DNA of 61,598 nucleotides from Companilactobacillus paralimentarius DSM 13238 = JCM 10415 (GTDB lineage: Bacteria; Bacillota; Bacilli; Lactobacillales; Lactobacillaceae), in the NCBI RefSeq assembly GCF_001434985.1, contig NZ_AZES01000012.1, positions 1 to 61,598 of the forward strand, read 5' to 3'. Positions 16,974 through 24,571 of this stretch are shown here, one piece after another. Both the position numbers and the translations under genes were made by a program. The notes under the pieces are model-generated. The model saw nothing but the letters and a program-made list of their open reading frames with translations. It searched no databases and was not told the origin of the DNA. Each line of letters begins with the position of its first letter. Positions within the stretch are counted from its first letter, which is position 1.

Positions 16974-17042
16974 AAGAACGGCCTCTATTAAGGGATTCAA
17001 GTAAAAGATATATCTTGAATGATTAATGGAGGCTGTTCTTTT
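16974..17042. terminator. long hairpin, probable terminator
   Basis: AAGAAC-GGCCTC (16974-) pairs with GAGGCTGTTCTT (to 17040), and the arms continue inward with ATTAA and TTCAAG/CTTGAA pairings. A short T-run follows on the plus strand. Confidence 0.6.
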
Positions 17043-17097
17043 GATCAAAAACAGATTATTGTGACTATTTTTCTGTCTAATTCTTACGGTTCGGTAA

Positions 17098-17113
17098 TGT
17101 TTCTCATGGAACA
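17098..17113. promoter_or_regulatory. candidate parS-like site
   Basis: TGTTTCTCATGGAACA matches 13 of 16 positions of the Firmicutes parS palindrome TGTTTCACGTGAAACA and lies about 9 kb from parB. The central bases deviate, so this is only a candidate. Confidence 0.3.
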
Positions 17114-17171
17114 TTGCAATAAAATACGTCATTCCTATATAATAACAAGTACAAGGAGGTACTTGTATACT

Positions 17172-17792
17172 ATGTTTAAGAGATTATCGCTTTTTACAGT
17201 GATTTTGTCAGGGGTTCTATTAGCAGGTTGCAGTAGTCAACAAGCTACAAGCACAAAGTCAAACACTGGATCTGAACAAACAGAAAAGAGTACTAAGAAG
17301 TCGACTCCAGAGAAATCTGAGAAGTCTGACCAATCAAGTTCTACTTCGTCTTCATCAAATGATGATAACCAAGCAACTAATGATGATAATACCAACAGTG
17401 GCAGTAATAGCAATAGTGACAGCAACGGTAATAATAATACTGGCACGACAAATAAGAACAATGATTCTACACAAACAAATCAAAGCTCAACAAAATCTGA
17501 TAATAATAGCAACAATACTGACACAAATAATAACCAATCATCACAAAATCAGAATACAGCACAATCATCACAAACAGGGGTTAATATTACGACAGCAGAT
17601 CAAGCCACTTCTTTCTTAGCTGATAAGTTAAGTACAACGTATGATAAAGCTAATACTCAATATGTTGCGAACGGTAAGGTTACTTGGAATAATGTTAATG
17701 GTTATCAAATAAATATTTATAGCAAGAATTCAGATTCTCCAGTTGGCAGTTACTTAGTACCAGCTAACGGTCAATATTTCCAAATTTGGTAA
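17172..17792 (+). CDS. Ser/Asn/Gln-rich lipoprotein, unknown
   Basis: The start is ATG 17172, after AAGGAGG. The signal peptide ends in the lipobox LLAGC (Cys at about residue 19). About 110 residues of low-complexity Ser/Thr/Asn/Asp/Lys/Gln follow, probably a wall-spanning stalk. The compact C-terminal domain of about 65 residues (ADQATSFLADKLS...YLVPANGQYFQIW) resembles domains repeated in lactobacillar lipoproteins, but I cannot name it. It lies upstream of the metal ABC operon, separated by a terminator. Confidence 0.8.
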   Translation: MFKRLSLFTVILSGVLLAGCSSQQATSTKSNTGSEQTEKSTKKSTPEKSEKSDQSSSTSSSSNDDNQATNDDNTNSGSNSNSDSNGNNNTGTTNKNNDSTQTNQSSTKSDNNSNNTDTNNNQSSQNQNTAQSSQTGVNITTADQATSFLADKLSTTYDKANTQYVANGKVTWNNVNGYQINIYSKNSDSPVGSYLVPANGQYFQIW

Positions 17793-17835
17793 TTTGAAAG
17801 CACTTGCCTTTATAATAAGAATTAGTTATATTTTT

Positions 17836-17880
17836 CAGAGGTCGGGTCAAAACTATGTTTTGTTCAGGCCTCTGTTTTAG
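17836..17880 (+). terminator. terminator after lipoprotein gene
   Basis: CAGAGGTC pairs with GGCCTCTG, continued by CAAAAC/GTTTTG, and is followed by TTTTAGTTT. Confidence 0.75.
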
Positions 17881-17909
17881 TTTGGCAATTATTTGAATAG
17901 AGGGAAAGA

Positions 17910-18785
17910 ATGCGAAAAAGAAATTTTATTTTATTAGCTTTGTTTTCGCTATTGATAGTATTAGGGGGCTGTAGTCGTCGTGATACGTCACAAAAAATCA
18001 TAACGACCACAGTTAATACTTATAAGGAACCGATACAGAGTGTTGTCGGTGATAAATATCAGGTTGAATCAATTATTAAATCAGTCAATGTTGATCCACA
18101 CAGTTTTTCAGCTTCCAGCAATAATGCTAAACAAGTTGCTGATTCAAGATTGATTGTCGCTAACGGTTTGGGGTACGATGATTGGGTTGAAAAAATTGTG
18201 GCCGCTAATAGTCAAGAAGATAATATGATCGATTTTTCCCGAGACGTCTTGAAGAAACAAAATGGTGATAATGAGCATGTTTGGTTTGGAGTTAAGAATG
18301 TCCAAGAACTCAGCCGGATGGTTTACAAGCATATGGCCAAAGTTGATCCGAAAAATCGTGCGTATTATCAAGCTAATTTTAAGGAATATTATTTAAAATT
18401 GAATCGTTTAATCCAAAGAGAAAAAGCATTAAAAAAGTATACGGCTGGTAAAAAGGCTTATGTAACTGAACCGCTACCTTACTATCTCTTGAAAGATCTG
18501 GACGTGACAATTGCTAATCAACATTTTGCTAAAGCCATCGAAGAAGACACTGATCCATCTATTAAAGATGTGAAAAATATGGAAACCGGCTTGAAGAATC
18601 ATAAAGTTAGTTTCTTAGTCGTTAATAAGCAGGTAACTAGTGGCATTATTACTAAGATGACCACTTTAGCAAAGAAGCATCATGTACCAATTATTTATTT
18701 CACGGAAACATTACCAAGTGATTTGGGATATTATAGTTGGATGGATCAAAATATTAGTCAGATTGAAAGGATAGTGAAGGAATAA
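17910..18785 (+). CDS. metal ABC transporter substrate-binding lipoprotein (ZnuA/MntC cluster)
   Basis: This is a cluster A-I solute-binding lipoprotein for Zn2+ or Mn2+. The lipobox is VLGGC. Probable metal ligands are His in NVDPHSFSAS, His in NEHVWFGVKN, His in ANQHFAKAI, and an acidic residue in FTETLPSDLG. Three histidines fit zinc better than manganese, because PsaA/MntC proteins have Glu at the third position. The acidic His-rich loop of ZnuA is absent. It is followed at once by the ATPase and permease genes. Confidence 0.86.
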   Translation: MRKRNFILLALFSLLIVLGGCSRRDTSQKIITTTVNTYKEPIQSVVGDKYQVESIIKSVNVDPHSFSASSNNAKQVADSRLIVANGLGYDDWVEKIVAANSQEDNMIDFSRDVLKKQNGDNEHVWFGVKNVQELSRMVYKHMAKVDPKNRAYYQANFKEYYLKLNRLIQREKALKKYTAGKKAYVTEPLPYYLLKDLDVTIANQHFAKAIEEDTDPSIKDVKNMETGLKNHKVSFLVVNKQVTSGIITKMTTLAKKHHVPIIYFTETLPSDLGYYSWMDQNISQIERIVKE

Positions 18786-18790
18786 TCGTT

Positions 18791-19456
18791 ATTAAGGCAG
18801 TCAATTTAACCAAACGTTTTGGTAAACAATTGGTTTTTCAAAATTTAAATTTTCAAATCAATGATGGCGACTTTATCAGTTTGATCGGACCGAATGGTTC
18901 TGGTAAAACGACATTGGTCAAAATGATCATGGGTTTGGAAAAGAAGTCTAGTGGTGACCTAATCGTTGATCACAAGCAAACTATCGGTTATGTACCACAA
19001 TTTAGAAATATTGATATCGATTATCCTTTGAATATCGAACAATTCGTCCGTTTGAATCTCAAATTCACTTTGAGTCCCAAAAAACGTCAATCAGATAATC
19101 AGTTGATCAAAAGAATTCTTGAAAAAACGGGACTGACAGCTTTAAAAGATCGACCTTTGGGATTAGCTTCAGGTGGAGAAAAGCAAAAAGCCTATTTGGC
19201 TCAAGCACTCTTGAATGATCCTAAAGTATTGATCTTAGATGAGTCGACGGCCAGTTTGGATGTTGAAGTTAAGATGCAATTGATGGATTTAGTGGCTGAA
19301 TTAAATCAAAATGAAAAACTAACTGTCATTTTCATTACACATGATTATGAATTAACTAAGAAATATACTCATCGGGCGCTCTTTTTTAGAGATCATGAAT
19401 TACAAGAAGTCGATGTTAAAGATGTTTCAGAAGATATGTTTGAGATGGGAGGGTAA
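18791..19456 (+). CDS. metal ABC transporter ATP-binding protein, apparent AUU start
   Basis: Walker A is GPNGSGKTTL, the Q-loop is YVPQFRNID, the signature is LASGGEKQKAYLAQAL (ASGGE in place of LSGGQ), Walker B is VLILDESTASLD, and the switch His is in FITHDYE. The first ordinary start (TTG 18830) would cut off the A-loop strand IKAVNLTKRFGKQ. That stretch is in frame and typical of the family N-terminus. The frame is closed upstream at 18764. ATT 18791 lies 9 nt after AAGGA, so I infer an AUU start with coupling to the upstream stop. The protein would be 221 residues. Confidence 0.85.
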   Translation: MKAVNLTKRFGKQLVFQNLNFQINDGDFISLIGPNGSGKTTLVKMIMGLEKKSSGDLIVDHKQTIGYVPQFRNIDIDYPLNIEQFVRLNLKFTLSPKKRQSDNQLIKRILEKTGLTALKDRPLGLASGGEKQKAYLAQALLNDPKVLILDESTASLDVEVKMQLMDLVAELNQNEKLTVIFITHDYELTKKYTHRALFFRDHELQEVDVKDVSEDMFEMGG

Positions 19457-19458
19457 GC

Positions 19459-20256
19459 ATGTTTGAATATGAATTTATGAGAGAAGCATTTATTGCTAGT
19501 ACTTTCATCGCCATCACCGCTGGATTAGTTGGTGTTTTCGTTGTTTCTAGAAATATGTCTTTTCTTTCTCACACATTATCTGAAATTGGTTTTGCCGGAG
19601 CTTCTTTTGGAATTCTAGTTGGAATATCGCCCTTAGCTGGAATGATTATTTTTACATTGATCAGTTCAGTGGCAGTCGGTAGTTTGAGTAGTGAATCATC
19701 TAGACGAGAAGCGTCAATCAGTGCAATATCGTCGTTATTCATTGGTTTAGGAATTCTGTTCTTATCGCTGTCCTCAGAATCGAGTAGTTACGCTACTAAC
19801 ATCTTGTTTGGTAGTATTGTTGGCATCAGTTCTAAAGAGGTTAATCAATTAATGATTCTGGCGTTATTCGTCATTTTCGTCTTCATTATTTTCTATAAAC
19901 CACTATCATTTGATTCATTCGATCATATTGGCGCCCGTGCTGCCGGTTTGAAAACAAGATTACTATCAGTTGCTTTCTTAGTAACTTTGGCTCTGAGCGT
20001 CAGTATTGGAGCTCAAATCGTTGGTTCATTACTAGTCTTTGTATTATTGACCTTGCCAGGAGCGACAGCCAAGTATTTAGTACATTCGGTGCCGAAATTG
20101 ATTATGGTTTCAGTCGGATTGTCGTTAGCGGGAGTTTGGTTAGGTTTATACTTAGCATTTGTAACCAATTGGCCAGTAACTTTCTTTATTTCAGCTTTTG
20201 AAGTAATTGCTTACTTCTTAGGATTAAGCTATAAAAATTGGAAATTAAACCATTAA
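19459..20256 (+). CDS. metal ABC transporter permease (ZnuB/MntB family)
   Basis: This 265-residue integral membrane protein of the ABC-3 family has about eight hydrophobic segments. Conserved blocks are SFLSHTLSEIGFAGASFG, HIGARAAGLKTRLL and IGAQIVGSLLVFVLLTLPGATA. It starts 2 bp after the ATPase stop and so forms a tight three-gene zinc or manganese importer. No Zur or MntR box was recognised upstream. Confidence 0.92.
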   Translation: MFEYEFMREAFIASTFIAITAGLVGVFVVSRNMSFLSHTLSEIGFAGASFGILVGISPLAGMIIFTLISSVAVGSLSSESSRREASISAISSLFIGLGILFLSLSSESSSYATNILFGSIVGISSKEVNQLMILALFVIFVFIIFYKPLSFDSFDHIGARAAGLKTRLLSVAFLVTLALSVSIGAQIVGSLLVFVLLTLPGATAKYLVHSVPKLIMVSVGLSLAGVWLGLYLAFVTNWPVTFFISAFEVIAYFLGLSYKNWKLNH

Positions 20257-20268
20257 GGATCTGAATAA

Positions 20269-20682
20269 ATGTTAAAAGAATTATGGAATAAATATAAAGA
20301 TATGATTCCTTATGCTTTCTTTGGAGTCTTGACAACTTTAGTTAATATTATTACTTTCGATGTTTTATGGCACTTTTTAGGATGGAATTATCAGTTCGCA
20401 AATGTATTAGCATACTGGCTTTCCGTATTGTTTGCTTATGTAACAAATAAACTTTGGGTTTTTAATTCCCATACGGCAACTTGGAAAGACTTTTTTAAGG
20501 AAATGGTCTCATTTTTCCTTTTCAGAGCAGCTTCATGGGTAATTGATCAAAGTATTATGACTATAGGTGTTTCCTTATTGCACGGTAATGCTCTAATCGT
20601 CAAAATTCTAGATAATGTAGTTGTAATCATTTTAAATTACGTATTTAGCAAATTTATTATTTTCAGAAAAAGAAATGGATAA
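20269..20682 (+). CDS. GtrA-family membrane protein
   Basis: This is a four-span GtrA/DPMS-type protein of 137 residues (YAFFGVLTTLVNIITFDVLW, VLAYWLSVLFAYVTNKLWVF, VVVIILNYVFSKFIIFRKR). Family members help flip polyprenyl-phosphate sugars or regulate glycosylation of wall polymers. It follows the metal transporter by 12 bp and precedes a strong terminator, so it is probably the last gene of that operon. The functional link is unclear. Confidence 0.88.
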   Translation: MLKELWNKYKDMIPYAFFGVLTTLVNIITFDVLWHFLGWNYQFANVLAYWLSVLFAYVTNKLWVFNSHTATWKDFFKEMVSFFLFRAASWVIDQSIMTIGVSLLHGNALIVKILDNVVVIILNYVFSKFIIFRKRNG

Positions 20683-20683
20683 C

Positions 20684-20726
20684 AAAAGGGATTGAAAACT
20701 AATCAGTTTTCAATCCCTTTTTATTT
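20684..20726. terminator. bidirectional terminator gtrA / fructokinase
   Basis: A 17-bp perfect stem (20684-20700 with 20705-20721) has a 4-nt loop and T-runs on both strands. Confidence 0.9.
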
Positions 20727-20736
20727 TTTATAAAAA

Positions 20737-21609
20737 TTATTCTTGTAATTCGCGGATAGCTAAGGCGAAATCACCTAATGTAGCTGAACCGTTGTTTTTG
20801 ATTACAGGCATTGTAATGTATTTCTTCAAATCTGGGACTTCAACGTAATCGTTTAGTAAGTCTTTGAATTGAGCACGAACTTTATCTAGGAATGGTTCAC
20901 TAACAACACCACCACCGAAGACAATCTTGTCAGGTCTAAGAATAAGTGTAGCTTGAAGAGCTGCTTGAGCAACATAATAAGCCATAATATCCCAAACGTG
21001 ATTTGTCAAAGGAACATCTTGTCCTTTGATACCTAAACGAGCTTCAAATGTAGGACCAGCAACTAATCCTTCTAGACAGTCACCGTGGAATGGACAAACA
21101 CCCTTGAAATCTAGATCGTCAGGATGACGTTTTACAAGTGTGTGACCCATTTCAGGATGTCCGATACCACCAACAAATTTACCCTTATCAATGGCACCGG
21201 CACCGACACCAGTACCAACAGTGTAGTAAACTAATGAATCAATTTTTTCATTAGATAGAGTAGACATGACATACTCACCATAAGCTGAACCGTTAACGTC
21301 AGTTGTCCAGAACATTGGGATGTCAAAGGCTTCTTTCATTTTGCCAACAAAGTCAGTGTCTTTCCAGCCTGGCTTAGGTGTAGATGTGATATAACCATAT
21401 TTTGGTGAGTTCTTACGTTGCTCTATAGGACCAAATGATGCAATTCCTAAAGCTTCGATATCAAATTGTTTAAAATAATCAATTGTTTTTTGTAATGTTT
21501 CTTCTGGTGTAGTTGTTGGGAAATGAACACTATCCTTGATACGGTAGTCTTCGTCACCAACAGCACAAACAAATTTTGTTCCACCTGCTTCAATACTTCC
21601 TACTAACAC
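20737..21609 (-). CDS. scrK: ROK-family fructokinase
   Basis: This enzyme phosphorylates fructose, and possibly mannose, using ATP. The ATP-binding EAGGTKFVCAVG lies at residues 7-18, the catalytic Asp is in WTTDVNGSAYGE, and the zinc site HPDDLDFKGVCPFHGDC is the ROK zinc knuckle. Its 290 residues match ScrK/YdhR-type fructokinases. The start is GTG after GAGGAGAG. A cre-like sequence lies just upstream at 21630-21643, which fits carbon catabolite control. The gene stands alone. Confidence 0.88.
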   Translation of the reverse strand: MLVGSIEAGGTKFVCAVGDEDYRIKDSVHFPTTTPEETLQKTIDYFKQFDIEALGIASFGPIEQRKNSPKYGYITSTPKPGWKDTDFVGKMKEAFDIPMFWTTDVNGSAYGEYVMSTLSNEKIDSLVYYTVGTGVGAGAIDKGKFVGGIGHPEMGHTLVKRHPDDLDFKGVCPFHGDCLEGLVAGPTFEARLGIKGQDVPLTNHVWDIMAYYVAQAALQATLILRPDKIVFGGGVVSEPFLDKVRAQFKDLLNDYVEVPDLKKYITMPVIKNNGSATLGDFALAIRELQE

Positions 21610-21629
21610 AATAATCTCTCCTCAACCTT

Positions 21630-21643
21630 AGTAATCGTTTTCA
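21630..21643. promoter_or_regulatory. cre-like CcpA site upstream of fructokinase
   Basis: AGTAATCGTTTTCA matches TGWAANCGNTNWCA at all positions but the first. It lies about 20 bp before the GTG start. Confidence 0.5.
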
Positions 21644-21767
21644 ATACTAATAAGATACTATTATTTTTTTTCAACGTCAAATTTGATTAATGAAAGAATG
21701 AAAAAATATTTTTAAATAATTTGAAAATTATGAATATAAAATGACCAAAAAATACGTTTAGTATTAA

Positions 21768-22622
21768 TTATAGATTTAAGTAATCAATGCCATTCTTCTT
21801 GAGAAACGCCAATGCTTTTTCTCCTATTAAGCGGTTGCCTATGAATTTAGCAAATGAATAGGCTTGAATCGTATATTGAATAGCCTCAGAATGTTTACCT
21901 TGTTGTTCTGCCATTTCTGAAAGTAGGTAGTAGAATGATTCAACAAAATACGAGCTGCCATTTCTTTGAGCCAAATTTAAACCAGAAGTAGTAATATCTA
22001 TACATTTTTCAAGTTTGTCATTATTGGCATAGTACATTCCCAAATTATCGTAAATTAATAGAGACCAAAAGAGATTGTTATTAGTATTGTAGTTTTTAAA
22101 TAATGATGCAGTTTGTTCGAAATAAAAATTAGCCTTCGTAATATCTTTTTTTTGGCTATAGGCCACACCTAATTCGCAGGTTGCAAGAATGGTAAATATG
22201 TCAGAGATGTCATCGTGAAGTAGCAATAACTGATTGAAACCAAATATTGCATCATCAGAGTTATTAGTGAGCCACATTTCAGCGTCTGTTTTTAAAAATT
22301 GATAATGAGCATGCTGGTCTTTATCGTCAGTCTGTTGAAAATCTTTTAATGAATCGATAACCTCTTGATATTTATAATTCATGCTAAAATGGTCTGCCTG
22401 CATTAAAATCTGATCATTTTCAGTAGCAATGTCGTTAATAACAACATCACTTAATTTTAAATCTAGCCGATTTAATAATTTTACTAAGATTGTACTTCCT
22501 GGAGAAGTAGAATTTCTTTCTAGGGAACTGATGGTTCCCTGTGTAGTAATATCTTTGGCTAAATCAGATTGAGATAAACCTATTTTTTTTCTAGTTTGTT
22601 TTATTTTATTTCCGTCTATCAT
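21768..22622 (-). CDS. PlcR-like transcriptional regulator (RRNPP family: HTH plus TPR)
   Basis: The N-terminal XRE HTH is IKQTRKKIGLSQSDLAKDIT...ISSLERN (about residues 7-37). About 200 residues of helical repeats follow with TPR-like character (NANFYFEQTASLF-type, CIDITTSGLNLAQRNG, AIQYTIQAYSFAKFIG). The 284-residue length equals that of PlcR (285). It is transcribed away from a small gene (22700-22864) with a PapR-like ending, with a palindrome between. It is therefore probably a cytosolic receptor for that re-imported peptide. The start ATG follows AGAGGT. Rgg/MutR-like regulators are the alternative class. Confidence 0.85.
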   Translation of the reverse strand: MIDGNKIKQTRKKIGLSQSDLAKDITTQGTISSLERNSTSPGSTILVKLLNRLDLKLSDVVINDIATENDQILMQADHFSMNYKYQEVIDSLKDFQQTDDKDQHAHYQFLKTDAEMWLTNNSDDAIFGFNQLLLLHDDISDIFTILATCELGVAYSQKKDITKANFYFEQTASLFKNYNTNNNLFWSLLIYDNLGMYYANNDKLEKCIDITTSGLNLAQRNGSSYFVESFYYLLSEMAEQQGKHSEAIQYTIQAYSFAKFIGNRLIGEKALAFLKKNGIDYLNL

Positions 22623-22660
22623 TAAAATACCTCTAATAAAATATTTTTTTTTAAATAATA

Positions 22661-22680
22661 TGGTGTATATATATACACTA
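22661..22680. promoter_or_regulatory. 20-bp palindromic operator between regulator and peptide gene
   Basis: The arms TGGTGTATAT and ATATACACTA are reverse complements except for one base. The site is 20 bp before the peptide start and 39 bp from the regulator start. It is comparable in logic to the PlcR box, although its bases differ from TATGNAN4TNCATA. Confidence 0.65.
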
Positions 22681-22699
22681 AAGTATGGAGGGTACTATA

Positions 22700-22864
22700 T
22701 TGAAAAAAATCTTTGTATATTTAATAACAGCTTCTATTATGCTCACTACTACTATTGGCTTAGAAGATGGAAATTTAATTAAAAGTCAGTTGAGCGTGAA
22801 TCAAACTACTATTATAAATAATTCATTAAGTGCAGAATTATCTAACGATATTCCATATCATTAA
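22700..22864 (+). CDS. putative PapR-like signalling peptide precursor, 54 residues
   Basis: The gene starts at TTG 22700, seven bases after GGAGGG, and encodes MKKIFVYLITASIMLTTT as a signal peptide (two lysines, then a hydrophobic core). A polar middle follows, ending in ELSNDIPYH. PapR of the Bacillus cereus group is 48 residues with a signal peptide and ends in (A/S)DLPFE(F/H). The D-I-P-Y core here lines up with D-L-P-F. The gene is divergent from a PlcR-like regulator and is followed by a terminator. I infer an exported, processed and re-imported autoinducer; the mature peptide is probably the last 5-8 residues. Confidence 0.72.
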   Translation: MKKIFVYLITASIMLTTTIGLEDGNLIKSQLSVNQTTIINNSLSAELSNDIPYH

Positions 22865-22901
22865 GGAAGATATTATTTTTGTTTTTAAAATTAATATTAT
22901 T

Positions 22902-22932
22902 AATAGAGAGAACAATGTTCCCTCTATTTTTC
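22902..22932 (+). terminator. terminator after peptide gene
   Basis: AATAGAG-A-GAAC pairs with GTTC-C-CTCTATT around AAT, with T-rich sequence following. The next roughly 160 bp to the small gene holds an imperfect repeat TAGTA-N11-TACTA (22935-22955) and AT-rich DNA. Confidence 0.7.
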
Positions 22933-23135
22933 TATAGTAGGACATTATTATACTACGAAAAAGATTGAAAACCCATTATGGTTAGATTCGTATTATAAAT
23001 AAATTATTTTATAGGCAATGGTGTTTTTAATATTTAATTAATTAAAAATAAATTGTAAAACATTATTTTTTAATTGAGATATATGTTTTTTTGGAGTATA
23101 ACATAATTAATCAATTATTGAAGGAAATGAAAGAT

Positions 23136-23279
23136 ATGAGTGAATTGGTTAAAGAAAGAATTAAGGCTTCGAGTGATTCTAAACTTGTTGAAAGGGAAAT
23201 TACTAAACAAATCTGGGAAGATTATAAAGCAGAATATAAGACAAGAATGGATGATAGATACAATAAGAAAGACAATTAA
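23136..23279 (+). CDS. small charged protein, unknown
   Basis: At least 47 residues (MSELVKERIKASSDSKLVER...) are rich in Lys and Glu, predicted helical and soluble. ATG 23136 has GAAGGA 10 nt upstream. The frame extends upstream to TTG 23091, and the added INQLLKEMKDM also looks helical. A GGAG at 23093-23096 sits ahead of ATA/ATT codons at 23103-23106, so a longer form is possible. It has its own terminator. It lies between the PapR-like gene and the MFS gene. No family is recognised. Confidence 0.5.
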   Translation: MSELVKERIKASSDSKLVEREITKQIWEDYKAEYKTRMDDRYNKKDN

Positions 23280-23296
23280 GTATTTAGTATGAAATT

Positions 23297-23327
23297 AACA
23301 CCGAAACTTTACAAGTTTCAGTGTTTT
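23297..23327 (+). terminator. terminator / attenuator before MFS gene
   Basis: AACAC-C-GAAACTT (23297-23309) pairs with AAGTTTC-A-GTGTT (23313-23325) and is followed by a T6 run. The MFS ribosome binding site follows within 15 bp, so read-through may be regulated. Confidence 0.7.
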
Positions 23328-23350
23328 TTGAAAATAGGGGGGGTGAATTC

Positions 23351-24571
23351 TTGGAACTAGTGGAATCGAATACAATGAAGCAACTGGTTAAAGCTGGAAT
23401 TACGACAGTAGTTAATGATTTAGGAGCATCGATATTTAATTACGCGCTTTCTTTGAAATTATTACAAGTTACCGGATCAGCCATGGGATATGGGACAAGC
23501 TTGATCATTGGACCAGTAGTAGGTTTATTTGTTGCTCCTTGGGTAGGAAATACTGTGGATAGTTATCAGAGAAAGCATGTTGCTTTGATTGCTGAGGGTG
23601 TATTAATTTTGACTTTAATCATGTATTTTTTTGTTTTTGAATTATTCCATACTAATATTCTTATTTCAGCAATTATTGTTGTGTGTTTGAATAATATTAC
23701 AGCTCGTTTTTTTACTATCTCATATTTGTCATCAACTCCACAGATTGTAACAAGTGAGCATATTCAGAAGCTTAATTCTATTGAATCTACGGCAGCCACG
23801 GTATCAAGTATTTTAGCGCCAGCAATAGCGGGTTTTCTATTTGGGATTATGGATTTTAAATGGATGATTGTCTTACAAATTATTACAGAAACGCTGACAT
23901 TGATTTTAACAATAGCAACTCATTTTGATAGCAATCCTATAGATAAAACTAAAAAGAAAATTCAAAATTTAAATATTTTTAAATCACTAAATAAATATCC
24001 AATGGTACTTTTCTTTTTAATAGTAACTATGTGTCTCAATATTACTAGTACAGCTCTTGTTATAGGTATGCCTTATGTTGTCATACATATATTGAAATAC
24101 TCAACGACAATTAGTGGAAATATTGAAGGAGTTTATTCTGTTGGGGCTCTTATTGGTGGAATTATTATTACAATGATCAATTTAAAGAGTACTTTTGGAT
24201 TCATAAGAAGTATGTATTGGGCAACTAGTACACAATTACTTATTTTGGGATTAATGCTTTTTACTTTACCACGTTATGTTTTATTTATTTTTACATTCTT
24301 CGAATTTGTTATTGGCGTACTGGATGCCATGTCTCAACCACCAATGTTCACGTATATACAAAAGACGGTTCCAGAAAGGGATCTTGGGAAAGTTAATACT
24401 TCGATGTATACCGCCGCACAAATACTTACACCAATCGCAGTATTTATATTTAGTGTTGTATTTTCAAAAATTAATTATCAAATGATTTTCTTTATTAATG
24501 GAGTAGTTAGTTTACTTTTGACATTCCTTTTATTGGAAATTGTTGGTAAGGGGATAAATAAAAATGAATAA
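23351..24571 (+). CDS. MFS transporter (drug or peptide exporter type)
   Basis: This 406-residue protein has about 12 hydrophobic segments. The N-terminal half resembles MefA/Enterobactin-exporter-like MFS proteins (LGASIFNYALSLKLLQVTGSAMGYG, WVGNTVDSYQRKHVALIAEG as the loop 2-3 motif). TTG 23351 is chosen after GGGGGGTG. It overlaps the following small gene by 8 bp. Its place beside the PlcR/PapR-like genes suggests it is a target of that circuit, exporting a peptide or toxic compound (inference). Confidence 0.85.
   Translation: MELVESNTMKQLVKAGITTVVNDLGASIFNYALSLKLLQVTGSAMGYGTSLIIGPVVGLFVAPWVGNTVDSYQRKHVALIAEGVLILTLIMYFFVFELFHTNILISAIIVVCLNNITARFFTISYLSSTPQIVTSEHIQKLNSIESTAATVSSILAPAIAGFLFGIMDFKWMIVLQIITETLTLILTIATHFDSNPIDKTKKKIQNLNIFKSLNKYPMVLFFLIVTMCLNITSTALVIGMPYVVIHILKYSTTISGNIEGVYSVGALIGGIIITMINLKSTFGFIRSMYWATSTQLLILGLMLFTLPRYVLFIFTFFEFVIGVLDAMSQPPMFTYIQKTVPERDLGKVNTSMYTAAQILTPIAVFIFSVVFSKINYQMIFFINGVVSLLLTFLLLEIVGKGINKNE

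Noticed and set aside
17019-17171. N-terminal extension of the lipoprotein reading frame
   Set aside because: The signal peptide and lipobox begin at ATG 17172, which has a strong AAGGAGG; the upstream part overlaps a hairpin and a parS-like site and has no protein character.
17237-17461. 74-codon minus-strand frame rich in Leu/Val
   Set aside because: Shadow of the Ser/Asn/Asp low-complexity region of the lipoprotein gene.
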